A DNA stretch of 64,000 nucleotides from JACRCT01 sp049841135 (GTDB taxonomy: Bacteria > Myxococcota > Myxococcia > Myxococcales > UBA5297): NCBI GenBank assembly GCA_049841135.1, contig JASGHK010000004.1, positions 2,046,001-2,110,000 of the forward strand, written 5' to 3'. A program made the position numbers and the translations under genes. The first letter of the stretch is position 1. Each line of letters starts with the position of its first letter. The notes under the pieces were generated by a model. The model had not been told where the DNA came from. It ran no database searches and was given only the letters and a program-made list of their open reading frames with translations. Shown here piece after piece: positions 38,073-47,844 of this stretch.

Positions 38073-41066
38073 GTGAACGCCTCCAGTCCGCGCCGCCAGG
38101 CCTCGTGCAGCGCCTCCAGCGGCAGGTCGAAGAAGCCGGCCACGCGGGCCCGGTCGCCGTAGGCCTCGCCCAAGAGCGTCGCGTCGTCGCCGAAGGCGGC
38201 TTCGAACACCTCCCGGTTCTCGGGCTTGATCGAGACAAGGAAGCGGGAGTGCGACTCCGAGTAGAGCTGCACCATGGGCGAGAGGCCCGCGTGCGGAAGC
38301 GTCACGTCGAAGCCGATGCCGCCGCCGAACGCCGCCTCCGCCAGCGCCACCGCGAGCCCGCCGTCGGAGAGGTCGTGGCAGGACTCGATGAGCCCGCGCT
38401 CGGTCGCTGCCGCCATCCGCAGGTAGCGCGCGACCGCCGCCTCCTTGCGCACCTTGGGGACGTTCGCTCCGAGCTGGCCGAAGAGCCGGTAGAGCTGCGA
38501 GCCGCCGAGCTCGTCGAAGGTCTCGCCGACCACATAGAGGAGGTCGCCCTCCGCCTTGAGCTCGCTCGTCACCACCCGGCGCACGTCGTCGAGCCGCGCG
38601 ACCATCGAGAAGAGCACCGTGGGCGGCACGGAGATCTTCACGCCGTCGGCGCGCAGGTCGTTCTTCATGCTGTCCTTGCCGCTCGTCATCGGGATGCCGA
38701 AGAACGTGGACAGGTCGTAGAGCGCCTCGCACATGCGCACGAGCTGGGCGAGCTTGAGCTTGCCGTCGGGGTTGCCGACCGGGTCATAGACCGAGTCCGG
38801 CACGCAGAAGTTGTCGTTGGCGCACCAGAAGCCGCCGGTGCCCGTGGCCGGGATGCGGCCGCCGACGGCCACGATCTGCCGGACGGCCTCGTCGAAGGCG
38901 CCGGCGGAGCTCTCGTACGGGTCGAGGTCGACGAAGCGCGGCGCGATGCCGTGGGCGATGGCGAGCCCGGTCCAGGAGTCGAAGTCCAGGCGCATCACCG
39001 CCGCGTCCTGCGGCGCCTGGCCCTTCTTGCCCATCAGCGGCTTGACGATGGTCCGGCCCTTCACCTCATGGTCGTACTGGCGGATGACGCTCTCGCGCGA
39101 GCAGATGTCCAGGCTGCCGAGCAGGTCGAGGAGCGTCTTCCCATGATCGCGGACCTCGATTTGCGGCTCGCGCAGCTCGGGCCTCTTCCACTCGGCCTCG
39201 AGCGTCTTGCGCGGCACGCCGTCGTGCAGGAACGCGAGGTCGAGGTGGGCGACGCGCTGGCCGCGGTAGCGCACGTCCAGGGCCCCGGAGTCGTTGAAGC
39301 GGCCGATGCTGCTGACCTCGACCTCCATTCTCCTTGGCCAGCGTCTCCAGCGCCTCGAGCTGGTCCGGGTCGACGGCGAGCGTCATCCGCTCCTGCGACT
39401 CGGAGACGAAGATCTCCCAGGGCTTGAGGCCCGCGTACTTGAGCGGCACGCGGTCGAGCTCGACCTCGGCGCCGTTGGAGAGCGTCGCCAGCTCGCCGAT
39501 GGAGGACGACAGGCCGCCGGCGCCGTCGTCGGTGGTGCAGCGGACGAGGCCGCGCGCGCACGCCTTCTCCAGGAAGTCGGAGAGCAGCTTCTGGGTGATG
39601 GGGCTGCCGATCTGCACGGCCGAGCGCGGCGAGTGCGGGTCGATCTCCGCTGAGGAGAAGGTGGCGCCGTGGATGCCGTCCTTCCCCACCCTGCCGCCGG
39701 CCATGACGATGGCATCCCCGGGGCGGATTTCCTTCTCCCACGACGGCAGCCCGCCGATCCGGTCCGGCAGGATCGCCCCGGTGCCGCAGAAGACCAGCGG
39801 CTTTCCGGCGTAGCGCTCGTCGAAGACGATGGCCCCGCCGACGGTGGGCACGCCCGACTTGTTGCCGCCGTCCTCGATGCCCTTGCGCACGCCGGCGAAG
39901 ACCCGCTGCGGGTGGAGCTGGCCGGTGAGCAGCGGCTTTTGGTAGTCCGGGGGCCCGAAGCAGAGCACGTCGGTGTTGAAGAGCAGCCGAGCGCCGCCGC
40001 GACCGGTGCCCATCGGGTCGCGGTTGACGCCGACGATGCCGGTGAGCGCGCCGCCGTACGGATCGAGCGCCGACGGCGAGTTGTGCGTCTCGACCTTGAA
40101 GACGAAGAGGCGCTCGGGGTCGATGCGCACGACGCCGGCGTTGTCGGTGAAGACCTTGACCAGCCACTCCTCGCCGCGCGCTTTGAGCCGCGCCTGGATC
40201 TGCTCGGTCGAGGCGCGGATGTACGTCTTGAAGAGCGAGTCGATCTCGCGCGAAGCGCCGGAGTCCAGGTCCTTGAAGCGGACGAGCGCGTTGAACTCCT
40301 TGTGCTTGCAGTGCTCCGACCAGGTCTGCGCCAGCACCTCGAGCTCGCAGTCGGTGGGCGAGCCCGGCATGCCCGCCTTCGCTCGAGCCTCCGCCACCTC
40401 CGGCGCCGCGTAGTGCGCGCGGATGGCCTTCATCTCCTCCAGCGAGAGCGAGAGCACCCGTTCGCGGGAGAGACGCACGAGCTGGTCGTTGGAGACCTCG
40501 AGCGGGATCGTCTCGGTCCGCTCGTCGGCGGTGATGTGGACCTCGGGCACATAGGAGAGCCGCTCCAGCCGGGTGCCGGCCTCGAAGTGGTTCACCAGCG
40601 GGTTTCCGATGAGCTCGGAGCCGAGCTTGAGGAGCTGCTCCTTCGCGAGCGCCTTCTCGAAGTAGTAGACGTCCTCGGTGAAGACGTGCTGGCCGCTCGC
40701 CTCGATCGTCGTCCTCTGGCCGGACGGGCCGACGCCCAGCAGGTCGGCGAGCGTGCGCTGGGCCGAGGCGCCTTCGTCGTCGGTGACCCCTGGCAGCCGC
40801 GAGACGACGAGGTAGGACGCCGCCCCGCCGTCGCGCACGAAGCCGTTGACCTGCACCTCGTGGAGCATCGGGTCGCGCAGGCCCTCGTCGGCGAAGCGCC
40901 GCACCTGCTCGTCGGTCAGCGGCAGCGTGACGACGATCAGCTTTCCGGTGCGCACGTGCCCGGTCGCTAGCCCCAGGTGCCGGCGGGCGCCGTCCTCGAC
41001 GGACAGGCCGGCCACGTCCCGCTGCCCGGGCCGGACCATCAGCTGGATGTGCGACACGCCGCTCAC
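38069..41066 (-). CDS. purL: FGAM synthase PurL with N-terminal PurS-like pair, one frameshift
   Basis: PurL makes FGAM from FGAR, ATP and glutamine-derived ammonia. The repaired length is about 998 residues, between small PurL (about 740) and the single-chain enzyme (about 1300). The first 190 residues look like two tandem PurS-like halves (HIQLMVRPGQRDVAG, then YLVVSRLPGVTDDEG), so no separate purS is needed; the glutaminase is the separate purQ. The core has TWSEHCKHKEF, KVETHNSPSALDPYGGA, CTTDDGAGGLSSS, MTSGKDSMKN and SCHDLSDGGLAVALAE. The frame shifts +1 at CATTC (39326-39330); removing one base gives AKEMEVEVSSIG. The start is GTG 41066, one base after purM. Confidence 0.92.
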
Positions 41067-41067
41067 G

Positions 41068-42162
41068 TCACTTCACCTCGGCTTCCACGACCGTCTCGCC
41101 CGCCCGGGCGATGCGGATGACGCTCCCCGCTTCCACCTGTCCCGCGACCTGGGCCTCGAACCCGCGCGCGGCGACGGCGAGCGCGCGCTCGACGGTGCTC
41201 TGGGCGAGCACCAGCAACATGGCGTTGCCCATGTTCCAGTGCCGCCAGGCCACCCGAGCGGGCACCTTGCCCATCGCGATCAGCTCCTGGACGAACGCGG
41301 GCGCCTCGAAGGGCTTGTCGATCGTCGCCCCCAGCCGCGCCACCTTGAGGACCCGTCCGAGCTTGTCCGGAATTCCCCCGCCGGTGACGTGGGCGATGCC
41401 GCGGGGCACGACGCCTTCGGCGACGAGCGAGCGGACGAGCGTGCAGCACACCCGCGAAGGCGTGAGCAGCGCCTCGCCCCAGCTCCCGCCGGTGGCCGGG
41501 CAGCGCGCCTCGTGCCAGCGCTCGCCGTGGGCCTCTTCGAGGATGGACCGGGCGAGCGAGAAGCCGTTGCTGCGCAGACCGCGCTCGCGGACCGCGACGA
41601 CGACATCGCCGGCCGCGCAGCTCTCCCCATCGATCGGCCGCTCGAGCGAGTCGGGCAGCACGCCGATCGCCGTGGCGCACCAGTTGAAGTGCATCCCCTG
41701 GCCCCAGCCGCCCACCCGCCGGCCGAGTTCGGCGATCTCCCCGCCGGCGACGGCGACACCGTTCTCGGCGCAGGCCTGCGACAGGCCGCGCATCAGCTCG
41801 TCGACCACCCGCTCGTCGAGCCGATCGACGTCGAGGATGTTGGTGAGGTTGGTCGGCTCGATTCCGTTGGCGGCCAGGTCGTCGGCGACCATCGCCAGGA
41901 GGTCGTAGCCGAGCGTCGCGTAGAGGCCCGTGCGCTCGGCGACCTCCACCTTGGTCCCGATGCCGTCGGAGGTGACGCCCACGCGCTTGCCCGCGATGGA
42001 GAGGATGCTGGCGAAGGAGGCGTTGAGCCGGCGGTCGAGCGCGCCCGGCTTGCCCTCGCGGGCGTCGAAGGTCCGGCGGGCCCAGGCGTAGGCCGTCTGC
42101 GAGCAGCGGGCCTTGAGGTCGATGTCCTGGCCGGCGGGGGCCGGCTGCCGGTTCTCGTCCAT
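41068..42162 (-). CDS. purM: AIR synthetase
   Basis: PurM closes the imidazole ring to give AIR. The 364-residue protein has SDGIGTKVEVAE, YDLLAMVADDLAANGIEPTN, AGGEIAEL and HVTGGGIPDKLGRVL, the ATP- and substrate-binding segments of the family. The sequence is somewhat diverged from E. coli PurM at the N-terminus. CGGAGG precedes the ATG at 42162. It follows guaB after 72 bases. Confidence 0.92.
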   Translation of the reverse strand: MDENRQPAPAGQDIDLKARCSQTAYAWARRTFDAREGKPGALDRRLNASFASILSIAGKRVGVTSDGIGTKVEVAERTGLYATLGYDLLAMVADDLAANGIEPTNLTNILDVDRLDERVVDELMRGLSQACAENGVAVAGGEIAELGRRVGGWGQGMHFNWCATAIGVLPDSLERPIDGESCAAGDVVVAVRERGLRSNGFSLARSILEEAHGERWHEARCPATGGSWGEALLTPSRVCCTLVRSLVAEGVVPRGIAHVTGGGIPDKLGRVLKVARLGATIDKPFEAPAFVQELIAMGKVPARVAWRHWNMGNAMLLVLAQSTVERALAVAARGFEAQVAGQVEAGSVIRIARAGETVVEAEVK

Positions 42163-42234
42163 CGGGTGCCTCCGTCTCCTCTCGCCGCCCTCCGGCGCTC
42201 TCTTCCTGCCTTTCCTCTGCCCTCCTTCGACCGC

Positions 42235-43710
42235 TCAGCTCGTCGGCTCGCGGGGCGGCAACGTCACGTCGTGCACCTGGCCCTCGCGGATGGAGAGCGC
42301 GCTGACCAGCTCGAGCTCGGCGTTCTGGTGCAGGTCGCGGATGTCGGCGACGCCGCAGCTGGCCATCGAGGACTTCACCATCGCCAGCGTCTCCGGCAGG
42401 TTGTCGGCGAGCTTGCCGGCGTAGTCGACCAGGCCCTCGACGCCCTCGACGAAGGTCGCCTGGCCGTAGCGCGCCATCTTCCACTCGCGCGCCCGGCTGC
42501 TCCCCTCGCCCCAATAGGCCTTCATCAGCCGGCCGTTGACGACCACCTTCTCGGAAGGCGACTCGTCCATGCGCGCGAAGTAGCGGCCCATCATCACGCT
42601 GTCGGCGCCGAGCGCGAGGGCGATGACCACGTCCTTGGCGGTGACCACGCCGCCGTCGGCGATGACCGGGACGTACTTGCCGGTCTTCTCGAAGTAGCGG
42701 TCGCGGGCGGTCGCCACGTCGAGGATCGCCGTCCCCAGGCCGCGCCCGGTGCCCTTCTGCTCCTGGGTGATGCAGATGGTCCCGCTGCCCATGCCCACCT
42801 TGACCGCGCCGGCGCCGGCGTCCGCCAGGTACTCGAAGCCCGCGGCGGTGACCACGTTGCCGGCGACGACGGGCAGCCCGGAATAGCGCTCGGCGATCCA
42901 CTGCAGGGCCTTCTGCTGGAAGAAGCTGTAGCCGTCGGAGCTGTCGATGGAGACCGCGTCGACGCCGGCCTCGGCGAGCGCCGGCACGCGCGTCTCGTAG
43001 TCGTGCGTGTTGACCGCGCCGACGACGAGCAGCCGCTTCTTGTCGTCGTCGACCTGCAGCGGGTTCTCCACGTACTCGTGGATGTCCTTCTTGAAGACCA
43101 TCGCGATCAGGCGGCCGCCCTTGTCGACGACCGGCAGCATCGCGTGGTGGCCCTCGAGGAGCAGCTCGTTGGCGGCCTTGAGGTCCTTGATCTCCACCCC
43201 GACGTCCAGCCGGGCGCGCGGCGTCATCCGCTCGACGACCTTGAGGTGCCCGTGGCGGCTGAGGTCGTAGTCGTCGCGGCGGATGAGGCCCAAGAGGACC
43301 TTGTGCTCGTCGACCACCGGGAAGCTGGAGAAGCCGTGCTTCTTGGAGAGCTCGAAGACCTCGCGCAGCGTCATCTGCGGCGAGACGGTGCGCGGCTCGA
43401 CGAAGCCGGCCTTGTGGCCCTTGACCGCCCGGACCATGGCGGCCTCTTCCTCGACCGGCTGGGAGCAGTACAGGAAGCTGACCCCGCCCTGGCGCGCCAG
43501 CGCGATGGCCATGCCCGGCCCGCTGACCGCCTGCATGGCCGCGGAGACGACGGGGATGTTGACGTGGAGCGTCTTGCCGGTCGCGAAGCACGTCACCAGC
43601 GGCGTGCGCAGCGAGATCTTCTCGGGGACGGTCTGGAGCGTGGTGAGCCGGGGCAACAGCCGAAACTCAGCCAGCGCCCGGGAAGGCTGGGGGGAGATGG
43701 TCCTGGCCAT
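42235..43710 (-). CDS. guaB: Inosine 5'-monophosphate dehydrogenase
   Basis: GuaB oxidises IMP to XMP. The protein (about 491 residues from the ATG at 43710, which has GCGAGG upstream) has a TIM barrel with two CBS domains (about 95-215: SSFPVVDEHKVLLGLI, AMLPVVDKGGRLIAMV). The active-site loop is GMGSGTICITQEQKGTGRG, where the catalytic Cys follows SGTI. Further segments are VIADGGVVTAKDVVIALALG and GRYFARMDESP. This loop resembles the Clostridium/Treponema IMPDH type more than the E. coli GSGSICTTR type. It is the first gene of the purine operon. Confidence 0.92.
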   Translation of the reverse strand: MARTISPQPSRALAEFRLLPRLTTLQTVPEKISLRTPLVTCFATGKTLHVNIPVVSAAMQAVSGPGMAIALARQGGVSFLYCSQPVEEEAAMVRAVKGHKAGFVEPRTVSPQMTLREVFELSKKHGFSSFPVVDEHKVLLGLIRRDDYDLSRHGHLKVVERMTPRARLDVGVEIKDLKAANELLLEGHHAMLPVVDKGGRLIAMVFKKDIHEYVENPLQVDDDKKRLLVVGAVNTHDYETRVPALAEAGVDAVSIDSSDGYSFFQQKALQWIAERYSGLPVVAGNVVTAAGFEYLADAGAGAVKVGMGSGTICITQEQKGTGRGLGTAILDVATARDRYFEKTGKYVPVIADGGVVTAKDVVIALALGADSVMMGRYFARMDESPSEKVVVNGRLMKAYWGEGSSRAREWKMARYGQATFVEGVEGLVDYAGKLADNLPETLAMVKSSMASCGVADIRDLHQNAELELVSALSIREGQVHDVTLPPREPTS

Positions 43711-44183
43711 GGCAACCTCGCGAGCGACGATGAAGGTCAACGGGTCTCTCGCGCGCCGTTATTCCTCCCGCTCTTCGGACAGACGACAGACGGCTGCGCC
43801 CAGCGTGCGGCGGCCCGCGCTGTCCGACTCGTCACCTCCTGGTCAAGAGTTGCCTGGGAGGAAACCTGCCCGCTTTTCGGATGCCCTGCCGACGACCCCT
43901 CGTCGGCGAGGCGGGCGCCTTGTAGCACGGCGTAGGGGCGATGCAAACCGCCAATTCGGGGCTCGCGGATCGCCAGCCATCCGGCTGGCCAGTCTGCACG
44001 CAAGACCCGACCGTCCGACCCATCCAGCGGTCACCCTGACGTCGAGCGCGACTCCGCTTCGACGCGTCGATCCCACTTCGGCCCTGCTCGAGGAACAGAC
44101 CCGTGCGCGCCATCCTCGCGCCTGCCGTCCCCCCCGGCGGGCGTTCCTGGGTGACGCGCGCTTCTTTTCCCGCCGGAGTCGCC
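43711..44183. promoter_or_regulatory. Divergent intergenic region between guaB and a surface protein gene
   Basis: The 473 bases hold no convincing gene and presumably the promoter of the 16-kb purine operon (leftwards) and of the cysteine-rich lipoprotein (rightwards). The clearest structure is a perfect 8-bp hairpin, GCCGACGA/TCGTCGGC, with a CCCC loop at 43888-43907. I see no strong -35/-10 pair and no purine riboswitch core. Confidence 0.4.
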
Positions 44184-46055
44184 ATGTCCCGCTGCAACCT
44201 CGTCCCTGCTTGCCTCCTGGCCCTGGTGGCCGTGTCGGCCTGCGGCGGCCCGCCCGTCGTCTCCAGCCCCGACGTCGCCGCCGCCGCACTGCCCGACGCC
44301 TCTTCCTGCGCCTACCCGTGCGGCAAGGCCTGCTGCACCAAGAGCCAGACCTGCGACTTCGAATCCGAGACCTGCGCGGACAAGTGCGTGCCCGACTGCA
44401 ACGGGCGCAGCTGCGGGAGCGACGGCTGTGACGACGTCTGCGGCTACTGCGACCCCGGCACGGTCTGCAACGAGGGCGCCGGCAAGTGCGTGCTCTGCAA
44501 CCGCGACTGCGCCGGCAAGCAGTGCGGCCCCGACGGTTGCGGCTCCACCTGCGGCACCTGCGACGACGGCTTCGCCTGCGCCGCCGACAACCTCTGCCGC
44601 AAGACCACCACCACCGGCGACGCCGGCCCCGTCGCCGCGACCGACTCCGGCACCGCGACCGGGCTCGACGGATCGGTCGTCGAGCCCACGCCCGACACCG
44701 GCACGGTCGCTGGCGTGGACGGCGGCACGGTCATCTCCACTCCCGACACGGGCACTTCCCCGGGGCTCGACGCGGGCACCCCGGTCCCCGCCGACGCTTC
44801 CTTGCCGCGCCCCGACGCCTCGGTGGGCCCGGGCTCCGACGCCGGAGCGGGCTACTGCATCCCTCCCGTGCCGACCTACAACCCCAACTTCTCGGCCTCC
44901 CAGTACTGCGACCAGTGGGCTCGGGTGGTCTGCGACCGCCTGGCCCAGTGCTGCATCCTCTCGCCGGCGGCCTACGACGACTGCGTCCAGTACAAGTCCA
45001 AGGAGTGCGACACGCAGGACGTCACCGCGCGCATCCAGGCCGGCACCGTGACCCTGAACCTGGCCGCGGCCAAGGCCTGCTTCGACGCCGAGCGCGCCCG
45101 GAAGGCCTGCGACGCCAATGCCTACTCGATGATCCTGCCGGCCTGTGACTGGACGCGGGTGCTGTCGGCCAACGCCGCGCCGGGCGCCCGGTGCTACCGC
45201 GACTCGGACTGCGTCAACGGCCACTGCCCGCGCACCCCCGGCACCTGCGACGGCGTCTGCGCCGCGTACACGCCCATCGGCGGGTCCTGCAGCGCCACCG
45301 CGCCGTGCGATCCCAAGACGGCCCGCTGCCAGTCCGGGCTCTGCTCGGCCAAGGTGGCGACCGGGGCGTCCTGCGCCGACACCGGCGGGTGCCTGCAGAC
45401 CGACTACTGCGACAATGTGGCCAAGGTCTGCATCCCCCGGCGTGGCCTGGGCGGCTCCTGCGCCGACGGCAGCCAGTGCCTGACGGAGCTCTACTGCGTG
45501 GGCGGGGTCTGCCGCGAGGACTACTCGGTCCCCGTCGGCGCCGCGTGCAAGACGACCAGCGCCTGCGTCGTCGGCAGCTGGTGCAAGGGCGCGACCTCGA
45601 CGACCACCGGCACCTGCACCGCCCCCACCGCGCCGGGCGGCGCCTGCACCGCGGGCACCACGGTCGAGTGCGGCCCGGATGGCTACTGCCTCGCCGGGAC
45701 CTGCATCGCGCGCCTGGGCATGGGCGAAGCCTGCAGCGGAGGCAGCTGCCGGTATGGCCTGACCTGCAGCGGGAGCAGGTGCGTGCTCATGGGCGACGTC
45801 GGCGCCTCCTGCAGCGCGGACTCGCAGTGCCGGCGTTACCTGCGCTGCGCCAACAACCTGTGCACCGACGCCTTGGCGACCGTGGGCTCGGCCTGCAGCA
45901 ACACGCCCCAGTGCGACGACGGATACTGCCCCAGCAGCACCTGCCTGCAGTTCGTCGCCGACGGCCAGGCCTGCACCAGCGATGTGTCCTGCGCCTCCGG
46001 GAACTGCGAGACCAACGCGACCGTGAAGTCCTGCCGGCCTAAGTGCACGTACTGA
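44184..46055 (+). CDS. Cysteine-rich surface lipoprotein
   Basis: A 623-residue exported protein. The signal peptide ends in the lipobox VSAC. The mature protein has three parts: an N-terminal Cys-rich section with repeated C-G-x-D-G-C-x-x-x-C-G-x-C (SCGSDGCDDVCGYC, QCGPDGCGSTCGTC); a low-complexity T/D/G linker (about residues 150-225, repeats of TPDTGT); and a long Cys-rich C-terminal section of Dickkopf-like modules (GxxCxxxxxCxxxxYCxxxxxxC). Disulphide-rich modules like these are abundant in Myxococcota surface proteins. The ATG at 44184 has CGGAG upstream. Function unknown. Confidence 0.72.
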   Translation: MSRCNLVPACLLALVAVSACGGPPVVSSPDVAAAALPDASSCAYPCGKACCTKSQTCDFESETCADKCVPDCNGRSCGSDGCDDVCGYCDPGTVCNEGAGKCVLCNRDCAGKQCGPDGCGSTCGTCDDGFACAADNLCRKTTTTGDAGPVAATDSGTATGLDGSVVEPTPDTGTVAGVDGGTVISTPDTGTSPGLDAGTPVPADASLPRPDASVGPGSDAGAGYCIPPVPTYNPNFSASQYCDQWARVVCDRLAQCCILSPAAYDDCVQYKSKECDTQDVTARIQAGTVTLNLAAAKACFDAERARKACDANAYSMILPACDWTRVLSANAAPGARCYRDSDCVNGHCPRTPGTCDGVCAAYTPIGGSCSATAPCDPKTARCQSGLCSAKVATGASCADTGGCLQTDYCDNVAKVCIPRRGLGGSCADGSQCLTELYCVGGVCREDYSVPVGAACKTTSACVVGSWCKGATSTTTGTCTAPTAPGGACTAGTTVECGPDGYCLAGTCIARLGMGEACSGGSCRYGLTCSGSRCVLMGDVGASCSADSQCRRYLRCANNLCTDALATVGSACSNTPQCDDGYCPSSTCLQFVADGQACTSDVSCASGNCETNATVKSCRPKCTY

Positions 46056-46407
46056 GTGATGGAGACGATGTAGGCGAAGTTTTGCACGTGCAAAACTTCG
46101 CCTACATGTCGGTGCCAAAGCGAGAGCAGGTGCCGCCGCTCCAGCCGAAAACGACCATGAATACGCCATGTTGCGAACCGCCAAGAACGGCCTTCAGGGC
46201 CGCTGGGCGGCTCGCGGTGGGCCTCGCCCAGGGTCAGAGGTATTGAAATAGGCCTAAGCCATCAAGTCGGCCGCCAGGCGGCCTGGCGGGGCTCAGGCAG
46301 CCTGTTTGGCCATTTTCGGTTGCCAGGACGCCCTCCGGCGACAGCCAGGAGCGCCACAGCGTGACCCCAGTCACGGGGTGACCGGCGTCACGCTCGAGGG
46401 AGCCGAC
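46056..46407. other. Intergenic region with perfect palindrome and small hairpins
   Basis: These 352 bases between convergent genes hold no supported gene. The left end has the 40-bp palindrome (46068-46107). A GGCCGCC/GGCGGCC hairpin lies near 46270-46285 and could end the leftward operon. The middle (46110-46260) is less GC-rich than its surroundings, with words such as CGAAAACGACC and CCATTTTCGG in opposite orientation. Confidence 0.5.
46068..46107. repeat. Perfect 40-bp palindrome
   Basis: Bases 46068-46087 (ATGTAGGCGAAGTTTTGCAC) are exactly complementary to 46088-46107, with no spacer, centred on CACGTG. It begins 12 bases after the stop of the cysteine-rich lipoprotein. Flanking bases do not pair, so the symmetry ends sharply. 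Confidence 0.95.
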
Positions 46408-46821
46408 CTAGAGCCGATAACCGGTGGCGGAGCGTTCCCGACCGTTGCGCACATTGGCGACCCGTGGCTCCAGCGCATCCCGGACCTGGACCACCCTCGC
46501 CTCCGCCACCGCCGCATCCACGCCGTCGTGGACGCAGACGACGTGAAGGTCGGAGTCGCGGCCCAGCGCCGCTACCGAGAACCGGCCGCCGGGATCGTGC
46601 CCGATGAACGGCTTGGGCCGCTCGGCTTCCAGGCGCTCGATGAGTCCGAGGGCCTGCTGCAGCGTGCGCAGATCGTCCGAGGTGAGCGGAGGGCGGGCGC
46701 ACCAGAACGGCTCGCCGGCGGGGCCGAAGAGGAAGATCTGCTCGGCGCCGTGGCGGCCGAGCAGCGTGTGCAGCACGCGACCGAGGAAGAGGTCGATGCT
46801 CTCCTGCCCGGTGAACGCCAT
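46408..46821 (-). CDS. Small soluble protein downstream of the ion channel
   Basis: A 137-residue protein with no signal peptide or membrane segment. The pattern of an N-terminal helix (ESIDLFLGRVLHTLLGR), then EQIFLFGPAGEPFWCARPP, a helix rich in L and E, then GRFSVAALGRDSDLHVVCVHDG resembles Roadblock/LC7 or profilin-like small alpha-beta sensors, but I cannot assign it. It starts three bases after the pLGIC stop on the same strand, so the two are co-transcribed and may work together. Confidence 0.6.
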   Translation of the reverse strand: MAFTGQESIDLFLGRVLHTLLGRHGAEQIFLFGPAGEPFWCARPPLTSDDLRTLQQALGLIERLEAERPKPFIGHDPGGRFSVAALGRDSDLHVVCVHDGVDAAVAEARVVQVRDALEPRVANVRNGRERSATGYRL

Positions 46822-46824
46822 GGC

Positions 46825-47772
46825 CTACCAGCTCACGAACGCGACCAGGTAGGACGCCAGCGCGATGAGCGGCACGCCGACGAACGCCCGGCGCCGCAGC
46901 GCCTGCGCCGCCGGCTCGGCCTTCATCATCATCAGCCGCAGGAGCATCACCGCCAACCCCAGGTTCGTGCCGATGACTGCGTAGGTGGCGATCATCACCT
47001 TGTCGGCGAGCGTCAGGTACCCGACCGGCGGCAGCGAGCCCTGGATGGAGAGGTGGAACATGACCGCGGCGATGAGCAGCGCGGTGTTCATGGTGATGCG
47101 CGAGTCCGCCTTCTCCACGCCGATGAGCAGCGAGACCAGCGTGACGATGACGAACACGAACACCGGCAGGAAGGTCTTCAGGCTGGAGGCCAGGATCACC
47201 CGGCCGACCTCGAGCTGGTAGGTGTACTGGCTGTAGCTCTCCTTGTAGACCGGGTACTCGTGCAGCTTGGCGGTGGTCGCGAAGCGCTTGAGGTCCCAGC
47301 CCACCAGGCGCACCTCGGCGTCGATGCCGGTCTGCTCCTGGTCCGGCTCGTAGACGACCTCCTTGGCGGTGCGGGTGGCGTGCTCGATGACGATGGGCAG
47401 CACGTGGCTGTCCCAGGGGAACTTGCGCAGGTCCACGTTGGTCATCAGGTTGCCCTGCACCCGGTAGAACTTCTCGGTCTTGGTGTCGGTGATCTTGTCG
47501 ATGGACCCGCGGCCGTTCATGAACTCGAAGCGCTGGTCGCCCATGTCCTTGTCGCTGCGCAGCGACAGGTAGAAGTCCACGGTGAACGTGCCCGTCGCCA
47601 GCTCGTACTTGCCGACGTTGAGCAGGTAGATGCCGACCTTCACCTTCACCGGCCCTTCGTCCTTGGCCGCCTCCTCCGCGGTCGGGACGGGCTTGTCCTC
47701 GGCGGCCCTGGCGGCCGGGACGGCGAGGAGCGTGGTCAGGGCGAGGACGAGGGCGAACGGGCAGCGGCGCAT
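46825..47772 (-). CDS. Bacterial pentameric ligand-gated ion channel (GLIC/ELIC type)
   Basis: A 315-residue Cys-loop-receptor homologue. The signal peptide is residues 1-23. The extracellular beta-sandwich (about 40-198) has VKVGIYLLNVGKYELATGTF, FTVDFYLSLR, and FPWDSHVLPIVIEH at the Cys-loop position; the mature chain has no Cys, as in prokaryotic members. M1 is about 199-217 (KTFLPVFVFVIVTLVSLLI, with the conserved Pro); M2 about 224-246 (SRITMNTALLIAAVMFHLSI, followed by QGSLPPVGYLT as in GLIC's VETNLPKTPYMT); M3 about 255-280; M4 about 297-315. Length matches GLIC and ELIC. GGAGG lies upstream of the ATG. Ligand and ion selectivity cannot be read from this. A small soluble gene follows in the same operon. 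Confidence 0.88.
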   Translation of the reverse strand: MRRCPFALVLALTTLLAVPAARAAEDKPVPTAEEAAKDEGPVKVKVGIYLLNVGKYELATGTFTVDFYLSLRSDKDMGDQRFEFMNGRGSIDKITDTKTEKFYRVQGNLMTNVDLRKFPWDSHVLPIVIEHATRTAKEVVYEPDQEQTGIDAEVRLVGWDLKRFATTAKLHEYPVYKESYSQYTYQLEVGRVILASSLKTFLPVFVFVIVTLVSLLIGVEKADSRITMNTALLIAAVMFHLSIQGSLPPVGYLTLADKVMIATYAVIGTNLGLAVMLLRLMMMKAEPAAQALRRRAFVGVPLIALASYLVAFVSW

Positions 47773-47844
47773 GGAGCCTCCGAGCGGCGCTTGAGTGGGG
47801 CCGCGCGATGGAGGCGCAAGATAGAGGGAGGCGCCGTCCGTTGC

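Noticed and set aside
43711..44183. Purine riboswitch upstream of guaB
   Set aside because: No conserved three-way junction core words seen; only a small GC hairpin.
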